Of a DNA stretch of 28,515 nt, positions 23,089 to 28,515 are shown piece by piece. The position numbers were made by a program, and so were the translations under genes. How positions within the stretch are numbered: position 1 is the stretch's first letter; each line of letters begins with the position of its first letter. The DNA comes from Deltaproteobacteria bacterium (GTDB lineage Bacteria > Desulfobacterota > Desulfobacteria > Desulfobacterales > JAFDFH01), in contig JAFDFH010000010.1 of the NCBI GenBank assembly GCA_019309945.1, forward strand, positions 1 to 28,515, in the 5' to 3' direction. Below the pieces are notes generated by a model. The model was given only the letters and a program-made list of their open reading frames with translations, was not told where the DNA came from and did not search any database.

Positions 23089-25077
23089 TTAAAGCAGATT
23101 AATGTTCCAGTTCCACAAGCCGGGCCTTTCTTTTAACTTCACGGATCGTGGGACAGGTTCTATGAGGTGGACAAACAGCGTATATCCGGCAACTTGAAGC
23201 GACGCTTTTTTGTCCCTGATATCCAGATTCCAGTTCGGATAGATCCAGAAATCGGAACCATACTTTTTTACCCAGGCCTGCTCGCCCTTCGGACTGGTAA
23301 ATGGTTCATCTATTTTAAAATCCTTAAAAACGATTCTGGAAACACAAAGGGGCCAGTTCCCCAAAATGACGATTCCCAGCGGCAGGGGGCTTTGTCTGGG
23401 CATAAGCAAATAATCCTGGCTGCCGAGTTCCGGACTGATGATTACCCCGGAGAAACCCAATGATTCCAAGATGCTGATGGCCAGTGTATTGGTCAGATTG
23501 CAAAAGGGACCAGCCCAGAGATTTACACTTTTGGGAAGCTCAAAAAATGCCACCTGCCAGGGGGCGTTCAGAACAAAATTTCGCCCGCCCTTCTTTAGAA
23601 TATGATCGACCAGGGATTTTATGCTTCTCTCCGCTCCGGGCCATATAACAGGTGGAAGCCACCACCACCTGGGTGCTGCACTCCTTATCATTTCTGCCGG
23701 CACGTCATCCGACAACCATAGTCCTGACTCGCCCGCAGGCGTTCTGCGACCAGGCCGGACGGGCCTCCGGTACACATAAAGGTCAAAGGGCAACGACTTT
23801 TTTTTGGATTTCTTCGGCCGTCCGGTGTTAAACGTTGAATCAGGGACCTTAAATTCCAATATCTGGGAGAGTTCCCGGTCTAGTCGGGATAAGGATTCTT
23901 CAAGGTTTTTTTCGCGCCGATCCACCAAAAAAACCGGTGTTCCTTTCATAGGACTGCTTCGGGGAGAAACTTTTATGTTGAAATGTCCTTTGGGGGGTAT
24001 ATATCTGTTGACCTTGTTTATGGTATGCCAGGATTCATCTTCAAATCCAAGTCGCAGAACGTCACCTGGAAAAAGCGATTCCCGGGGAACGAGATAGGGT
24101 TTGTGTCTCAATCCCATTATTTTGCCCACAAAACGTCCGGAAGCGGTTTGACTGTTTCCGTCGACAGGTACCTGGGGCCGCTGGGGTAAAAAACGATAAT
24201 GGGTTCCTGTTCGACCCATCGCCTGTGCAAGGAGATCCACGGCCATTTTTTTTATCTGGGGATCTTGACCCTGGTCTCTTAACATCCGGTAGGCTTTGAC
24301 CGTACAAAAGACATAATGGGGGCCTTTTTTGCGGCCTTCGATCTTCCAGGTTCGAACGTTGGGGATGGGTAAAAGAATTTTGACCAGGACATCCAAACTC
24401 AAATCCTGGCATGAAAAGAATCTGCGCCGCTGACCGGATTGAGCGTAATTCCGGCGGCAGGGTTGGACGCACCTCCCCCTCAGGCCGCTTTTACCGCCGA
24501 GGAAACTGCTCCAGTAACACCTTCCGGATACGCCATAACAAAGGGCCCCATGCACGAATACTTCCAGGCCCAGGCTTTTTGGGCAAGCCTGAGCCAGGGT
24601 CTTTATCTCGTCAATGTCAAGTTCCCTGGGAAGGACAACATGATCGACCCCGAGGTTTTTGTGCACCAATTTCAAGGCCATGGGAAAGCTTAAATTGGCA
24701 AGGGTTGATAAATGAAGCTCGCCTGTAAATCCGGTTTGCCGGGCCAGTTGCACGAGTGCCAGATCCTGTATGATCAGAGCGTCCGGTTCCACCCACCGGT
24801 TAAGTTGATCGATAAGCCTTCCGGCACCATCCAGATCCTCCGGTTTTAAAAGCGAATTCAGGGTAACATAGACCTTGATCCCCTTGTCATGGGCCAGATG
24901 CGTCAGACGCCTCAGCTCCTCAAGGGTAAAATTAGGCGCTTCCATCCGTGCCGAAAATTGTTTCAGGCCACAGTAAACGGCATCCGCACCGGCCGCAAGG
25001 GCGGCCAGAAAAGATGCTTTATTCCCGGCCGGTGCAAGAATGGAAGGGATGATTAATTTAGTTGGGTCTTTATTCAT
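23089..25077 (-). CDS. Peptidase U32 family protein (tRNA/rRNA hydroxylation type)
   Basis: A 662-residue member of the U32 family, many of which are now known as iron-sulfur enzymes for prephenate-dependent RNA hydroxylation (TrhP, RlhA) or ubiquinone hydroxylation (UbiU/V). The N-terminal TIM-barrel-like half carries ILAPAGNKASFLAALAAGADAVYCG (about 13-37). The U32 signature is EVFVHGALCYGVSGRC (172-187), followed by GLRGRCVQPCR. Cys180, Cys187, Cys203 and Cys223 are plausible cluster ligands. The C-terminal part (about 300-662) is divergent and longer than in YegQ-like proteins. I cannot assign the RNA target. The ATG is not preceded by a clear AGGAGG. Confidence 0.85.
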   Translation of the reverse strand: MNKDPTKLIIPSILAPAGNKASFLAALAAGADAVYCGLKQFSARMEAPNFTLEELRRLTHLAHDKGIKVYVTLNSLLKPEDLDGAGRLIDQLNRWVEPDALIIQDLALVQLARQTGFTGELHLSTLANLSFPMALKLVHKNLGVDHVVLPRELDIDEIKTLAQACPKSLGLEVFVHGALCYGVSGRCYWSSFLGGKSGLRGRCVQPCRRNYAQSGQRRRFFSCQDLSLDVLVKILLPIPNVRTWKIEGRKKGPHYVFCTVKAYRMLRDQGQDPQIKKMAVDLLAQAMGRTGTHYRFLPQRPQVPVDGNSQTASGRFVGKIMGLRHKPYLVPRESLFPGDVLRLGFEDESWHTINKVNRYIPPKGHFNIKVSPRSSPMKGTPVFLVDRREKNLEESLSRLDRELSQILEFKVPDSTFNTGRPKKSKKKSLPFDLYVYRRPVRPGRRTPAGESGLWLSDDVPAEMIRSAAPRWWWLPPVIWPGAERSIKSLVDHILKKGGRNFVLNAPWQVAFFELPKSVNLWAGPFCNLTNTLAISILESLGFSGVIISPELGSQDYLLMPRQSPLPLGIVILGNWPLCVSRIVFKDFKIDEPFTSPKGEQAWVKKYGSDFWIYPNWNLDIRDKKASLQVAGYTLFVHLIEPVPRSVKLKERPGLWNWNINLL

Positions 25078-25303
25078 CGATCTGATTATTCCGATGCAAA
25101 TAGAAAAAAAGGATGTGAACTGGATATACCATCATTTTTAATAAAATCAATATACGGATGAATTCCTAAAAACTTAAATTTCATGTGTTTGGTGTTTTGT
25201 ATTTTGTGTTTTAAGGGCTGAAAGCCACAAATACAATTTTAAACGCGTGACATTGATTCCGGACCTGTTGGCTATATATCAAGTCAATGGCATTATCTGG
25301 AAA
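25078..25303. other. AT-rich intergenic region upstream of mpl and of the U32 gene
   Basis: No gene is visible. A T/G-rich low-complexity run (GTGTTTGGTGTTTTGTATTT and following, near 25185-25212) is present. A weak plus-strand promoter-like pair, TTGATT with TATATC 16 bases later (about 25253-25280), precedes the mobile element. Divergent promoters for the U32 gene (minus) and mpl (plus) should lie here. Confidence 0.35.
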
Positions 25304-25574
25304 AACAATTTATAGCCGTTCACAGGTTCAGGGTTCAAAGGTTCAGGGTTGCTTTTTTGCTTAAGCCTGATGGAATAAATGAGTTTCAGTGGGTCTCTCA
25401 ATCGAATTATTCCGCCATTTTGCGTATGAATTAACCGGCTGTGCCATGAATTTGCGTTTTCAACCCAAAGTCGCAACCAAAATTCAGGTTTGACGTATCA
25501 ACGGTTGAGATTTGCATTGAACTTCAAACCTCTGAACCCTGAACCTTTGAACCCGTGAACGGTTACAACAATTT
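25304..25574. mobile_element. Family 1 element (copy B) with target duplications
   Basis: The element proper is 25312-25566 (255 bp). Its right tip GTGAACGGTTAC is identical to that of copy A; the left tip ATAGCCGTTCAC differs from the complement at two positions. AACAATTT lies on both sides (25304-25311 and 25567-25574). The bases just inside each tip, GGTTCAGGGTTCAAAGGTTC and its complement, form a further inverted repeat. A minus-strand frame (25279-25476) crosses the element edge, so it is not a gene. I recognise no cargo. It sits upstream of mpl. Confidence 0.8.
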
Positions 25575-25593
25575 TTTGAAAAAGGGGTTTTAA

Positions 25594-25653
25594 ATGTTAA
25601 AAATTAATGTAAGATCATTAGTCGAATTCAGAGGAGCAACAGGATGGACCTGA
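25594..25653 (+). CDS. 19-codon ORF overlapping the mpl start (possible leader)
   Basis: ATG at 25594 opens MLKINVRSLVEFRGATGWT and stops at TGA 25651-25653, ten bases inside mpl and in another frame. AAAAAGGGG about six bases upstream could serve as a ribosome site. Its translation would carry ribosomes over the mpl ribosome site, a common coupling arrangement. It could equally be chance. Confidence 0.25.
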   Translation: MLKINVRSLVEFRGATGWT

Positions 25654-27065
25654 GCAACAACTTTATTCCGGACAACGTAAAGCATATACATTTTATCGCA
25701 ATATGCGGAACGGGCATGGGGGCTCTTGCCTGTATGCTCAAAGATATGGGGTTTGACATCACCGGTTCCGACCATAACATGTATCCGCCCATGAGCAATT
25801 TTCTTTTGCAAAGAGGGATCCAGGTTTTTCAGGGTTTTAACGGGGACCATATGACTTATGGCCCGGACCTTGTGGTTGTGGGCAATGCGGTAACAAGGGA
25901 TAATCCCGAAGCACGCCGCATGTTTGAAATGGGCCTTTGTTTCTGTTCCATGCCCCAGGCAATCAACCGATTTATTGCTGCCGGTAAAAAGCCGATTCTC
26001 ATTACCGGTACCCACGGTAAAACAACGGTATCGTCAATTCTGGCGTGGATTTTTCATAAGGCCGATCTTGATCCCTCATTTATTATCGGGGGAATTTTAA
26101 AAAATTTTAACAGTAACTATCTTTTGGGAAAAGGAACCTATATTGTCATCGAAGGGGATGAATATGATACCGCATTTTTTGACAAGGGACCCAAGTTCTT
26201 ACATTATGATCCTTACCTGGCCGTTCTGACCAGCGTTGAATTTGACCACGCGGATATATTTAATGACATGGATCATGTGAAACACACCTTTGATAATTTT
26301 ATCTCCGGAATTTCCTCAAAAAGCACCCTCTTTGCTTTTGTCGGTGATCACAATGTGGCCCGCCTTATAGCGCACAGGGATTTTCCTATTTTTGGATATG
26401 GCAAGAAAAAAGACGCCCCCTGGCAGCTGTCTGAGATTATGATTCGACCCCCCTGGAGTTTTTTTGAAGTCTTAAAGCAGGGAAAGCGTTTTGGAACGTT
26501 TAAAACGAAGCTTATGGGCGAACATAACCTGCTCAATGCCCTGGCGGCGATCGCAATCGCCGATCAGATAAAGGTGCCAAAAGCGGTCATGGCCCAGGCC
26601 CTCGAAACCTTCCAGGGGATTAAGCGCCGACAGGAAGTCCGCGGACAAAAAAGAGACATTACCGTAATGGACGATTTTGCCCATCATCCCACTGCCGTGC
26701 GCGAAACCATCCAGGCGGTGAAACCATTTTACCCCAATGGGCGTCTGATCGCTGTATTCGAACCGAGAACCAACACAAGTATGCGCACCGTATTCCAGAA
26801 CATCTATCCACTCTCTTTCGCCCAGGCAGATCTTGTATGTATCCGTAAACCACCATTGCTTCATAAAATTCCGGTTGAAGAACGGTTTTCCTCTGAAATG
26901 CTTGTCGATGATCTGAAAAACCGGGGTCAGGATGCACATTATTTCCCGGATACCGATACGATTATCGATTTTCTGGTCCAGGAAGCCGAACCCGGTGATT
27001 TGATCTTGATTATGTCCAACGGCGGATTTGACAATATCCACGAAAGACTCCTTGCAGCGTTGTAA
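25644..27065 (+). CDS. mpl: UDP-N-acetylmuramate:L-alanyl-gamma-D-glutamyl-meso-diaminopimelate ligase
   Basis: A murein-recycling ligase that joins the recovered tripeptide L-Ala-gamma-D-Glu-mDAP to UDP-MurNAc in the cytosol. The 473 residues follow the Mur ligase plan. The N-terminal Rossmann part starts HIHFIAICGTGMGALACMLKDMG. The ATP-binding P-loop TGTHGKTT lies at 121-128. IEGDEYDTAFFDKGPKFLHY is the stretch that separates Mpl from MurC, and DDFAHHPTAV and FEPRTNTSMR follow. AGAGGAG precedes the ATG. Presence of Mpl implies a mDAP peptidoglycan. MurC is the nearest alternative, but EGDEYDTAFFDK is typical of Mpl. Confidence 0.93.
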   Translation: MDLSNNFIPDNVKHIHFIAICGTGMGALACMLKDMGFDITGSDHNMYPPMSNFLLQRGIQVFQGFNGDHMTYGPDLVVVGNAVTRDNPEARRMFEMGLCFCSMPQAINRFIAAGKKPILITGTHGKTTVSSILAWIFHKADLDPSFIIGGILKNFNSNYLLGKGTYIVIEGDEYDTAFFDKGPKFLHYDPYLAVLTSVEFDHADIFNDMDHVKHTFDNFISGISSKSTLFAFVGDHNVARLIAHRDFPIFGYGKKKDAPWQLSEIMIRPPWSFFEVLKQGKRFGTFKTKLMGEHNLLNALAAIAIADQIKVPKAVMAQALETFQGIKRRQEVRGQKRDITVMDDFAHHPTAVRETIQAVKPFYPNGRLIAVFEPRTNTSMRTVFQNIYPLSFAQADLVCIRKPPLLHKIPVEERFSSEMLVDDLKNRGQDAHYFPDTDTIIDFLVQEAEPGDLILIMSNGGFDNIHERLLAAL

Positions 27066-27084
27066 TACTCCCGGTCATTATCTT

Positions 27085-27259
27085 GAGCCCGTTTCAAAAC
27101 GTTTCAGTTTGTTCAAGGTCAAAGAAGGCGATAATTTTAACCACCCCAGTACGATCTTCCGGACCTACGGGGCAGGCACGAATACATTTAGTATTTCGAG
27201 GATTAAAATTTGAGCCTAATGCAGGGATTGGGCAAAATGGGACGTTTTGAAACTGGCTC
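27085..27259. mobile_element. Family 2 palindromic element (copy e) with internal insertion
   Basis: A 175-bp element with ends GAGCCCGTTTCAAAACG and CGTTTTGAAACTGGCTC, flanked by TCTT on both sides (27081-27084 and 27260-27263). The core matches copy d closely. An extra block of about 33 bases (near 27145-27178, able to pair CCCC with GGGG) explains the greater length. It lies 19 bases after the mpl stop and 130 before birA. It has no ORF. Confidence 0.78.
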
Positions 27260-27389
27260 TCTTTAAAAATATTTTTCCTTGACACTTCCGAACCAATTCG
27301 TTAACTCGTCCTTCATGTAAGATTAACCAAAAGATGTGTGGACTTGTCCGTACTGGAATTTCAATAACCCCCAATCCTTAATCCGTATC

Positions 27390-28316
27390 ATGGAAAAAAA
27401 AGGACAAATCCTTAAAATACTTAGAGAAAAGAAACAGGTCGTTTCCGGGGAGGTATTGAGTGCCGCCCTGGGTGTTTCAAGGGTTGCCATCTGGAAGCAC
27501 ATCCGCAAACTCCAGGAATTCGGGTACCACATCGTCTCAACACCCAAGGGATACAGGCTGGAAAGTTCTCCGGACGCCCTTTTTTCATGGGAATTTGTCG
27601 GGCGGGAATCAAAAATCCACTATTTCCCGGTAGTTACTTCTACAATGGACATCGCCAGGGACTTGGCAAGAAGGGGCTGCCCTGATTTTACTATTGTCAT
27701 CGCGGGTCGGCAGGAAAAAGGGAGGGGACGCTTAAAAAGAAATTGGGTTTCATCCGAAGGCGGCCTCTACTTTACCCTTGTCCTCAGGCCCCGGATACCA
27801 CCCGTTCTGAGTGCCCGGGTCAATTTTGCCGCTTCCCTTGCCCTTTCCTTAACTTTACGCAAACGGTTCAATATTGACGCCAGGGTAAAGTGGCCCAACG
27901 ACCTCCTGGTCGATAACCGAAAAATTGCCGGGATACTTTCTGAAATGGAAGCGGAAGCCGATAGGATTACATTTATTAATGTCGGGATAGGCATCAATGT
28001 AAACAATGACCCGCCTTCTGGAGAACCGCTGGCGTGTTCTTTAAAAGGGCTCCTGGGAAAAGAAATATCAAGAAACGAGCTCCTTGCCGAATTTCTCGAA
28101 ATATTTGAAAACCGAATCCATAATGAGGCCCTCGATGACGTTATTTCTGAATGGAAGCGCTATACGCTAACCTTGAACCGGCCGGTCCGAATCGTCACGA
28201 CCCGTGAAACAACAGAAGGCCTTGCCCTCGATGTAGACGAAAACGGCTCGTTGGTAATTGAACTTGCGGATGGATCGACAAAAAAGATTAGCCATGGGGA
28301 TTGCTTTCATACCTAA
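27390..28316 (+). CDS. birA: Bifunctional biotin ligase / biotin operon repressor BirA
   Basis: It activates biotin to biotinyl-AMP and attaches it to carboxylase carrier proteins. The 308-residue reading from ATG 27390 has an N-terminal winged helix (ILKILREKKQVVSGEVLSAALGVSRVAIWKHIRKLQEFGY, residues 7-46), so it is a class II ligase that can also repress transcription. The catalytic domain has the biotin loop GRGRLKR at 111-117, KWPND at 168-172 and Lys178 in NRKIAGIL. A C-terminal SH3-like domain follows. The frame opens at GTG 27336, but the MEKKGQILKIL start fits the family. bioY begins 121 bases downstream, supporting a biotin role. No classical BirA operator palindrome is evident near either gene. 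Confidence 0.95.
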   Translation: MEKKGQILKILREKKQVVSGEVLSAALGVSRVAIWKHIRKLQEFGYHIVSTPKGYRLESSPDALFSWEFVGRESKIHYFPVVTSTMDIARDLARRGCPDFTIVIAGRQEKGRGRLKRNWVSSEGGLYFTLVLRPRIPPVLSARVNFAASLALSLTLRKRFNIDARVKWPNDLLVDNRKIAGILSEMEAEADRITFINVGIGINVNNDPPSGEPLACSLKGLLGKEISRNELLAEFLEIFENRIHNEALDDVISEWKRYTLTLNRPVRIVTTRETTEGLALDVDENGSLVIELADGSTKKISHGDCFHT

Positions 28317-28317
28317 T

Positions 28318-28345
28318 CAGAGGACAGAGGACAGAGGACAGAAGG
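28318..28345 (+). repeat. Heptamer tandem repeat between birA and bioY
   Basis: Three exact copies of CAGAGGA (28318-28338) are followed by a variant, CAGAAGG. A similar purine-rich run (AGAGGTCGGAAGTCAGAGG on the minus strand, about 11365-11387) lies just before gspG. Copy number may vary by slippage. Confidence 0.75.
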
Positions 28346-28437
28346 CGGAAGAGGGAAATCAGAAAGCGGTTGAGTAGTGAAAGTGTGAGTCCCAAGTTTT
28401 GAGTGACCAAAGACCAATAACAAGGGCAAAGGGATAA

Positions 28438-28515
28438 ATGCAAGCGAGTGGAAGTAAAAGTTCTGAACAATTGCGCATGACCGTATACGCTTCACTGCTG
28501 GCCGCATTGACCGCC
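28438..28515 (+). CDS. bioY: BioY biotin transporter subunit, 5' end only
   Basis: Only 26 codons are in the window (start MQASGSKSSEQLRMTVYASL, then LAALTA). QLRMTVYASLLAALTA resembles the start of BioY, the substrate-binding S component of biotin ECF transporters, where the first helix begins. AAAGGG lies about five bases before the ATG. Position after birA supports the call. The frame runs off the window end, so completeness cannot be judged. Confidence 0.7.
   Translation, partial: MQASGSKSSEQLRMTVYASLLAALTA

Noticed and set aside
25279..25476. Minus-strand 65-codon ORF upstream of mpl
   Set aside because: It crosses the edge and target duplication of element copy B, and half of its length is the inverted repeat tip, so it is not a gene.
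28318..28345. CRISPR-like array
   Set aside because: The unit is only seven bases with no spacers; it is a simple tandem repeat. No CRISPR array or cas gene was seen anywhere in the window.

Overview
The window reads as a chromosomal segment of a Gram-negative anaerobe, most likely a sulfate-reducing member of the Desulfobacterota (Desulfobacterales-like). This is inferred from gene content (type II secretion, LolA-like protein, Lnt, Mpl, U32 protein), protein style and many short palindromic intergenic repeats. It is not a database result. Most genes are housekeeping; the unusual content is in the spaces between them.

Layout. 1-3.6 kb is an eroded accessory stretch: a SAM methyltransferase whose N-terminus looks shifted out of frame, a small unknown minus-strand ORF, an intact AAA_14/DUF4143 ATPase, and a frameshifted, truncated GHKL ATPase remnant. 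3.6-13.6 kb, all on the minus strand, is a type II secretion locus transcribed as [unknown exported protein]-gspF-G-H-I-J-K-L-M-E. It has four minor pseudopilins (H, I, J, K), but gspC, gspD and gspO are not in the window and gspE is last. 13.9-17.8 kb (plus) carries lnt, prfB with its +1 programmed frameshift, and an amino-acid-type periplasmic binding protein. 17.9-21.8 kb (minus) is eno, a LolA-like exported protein and pyrG, with a good promoter before eno. A small winged-helix/coiled-coil gene diverges from eno. Then come yjbQ and a U32 protein (minus), and mpl, birA and the first codons of bioY (plus). birA beside bioY makes a small biotin ligation and uptake unit.

Repeats. At least two families of transposase-less palindromic elements can be read directly. 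Family 1 has 12-bp terminal inverted repeats starting GTAAC (or close variants) and 8-bp target duplications. There are three copies: 7772-8097, 11392-11633 and 25312-25566. The first carries a wrecked gene for a four-helix-bundle (23S rRNA intervening-sequence/S23-like) protein and sits inside the secretion locus. Family 2 is about 141 bp, with a conserved core but different inverted ends from copy to copy, each matched within its own copy. Four full copies lie at 11648-11788, 17787-17928, 22935-23075 and 27085-27259, and there is one solo end at 22439-22474. They lie at gene 3' ends, and two are inserted on stop codons. A third 20-bp motif brackets lnt-prfB in inverted orientation. These repeats are the best candidates for something not fully described; no new defence or metabolic system is visible.
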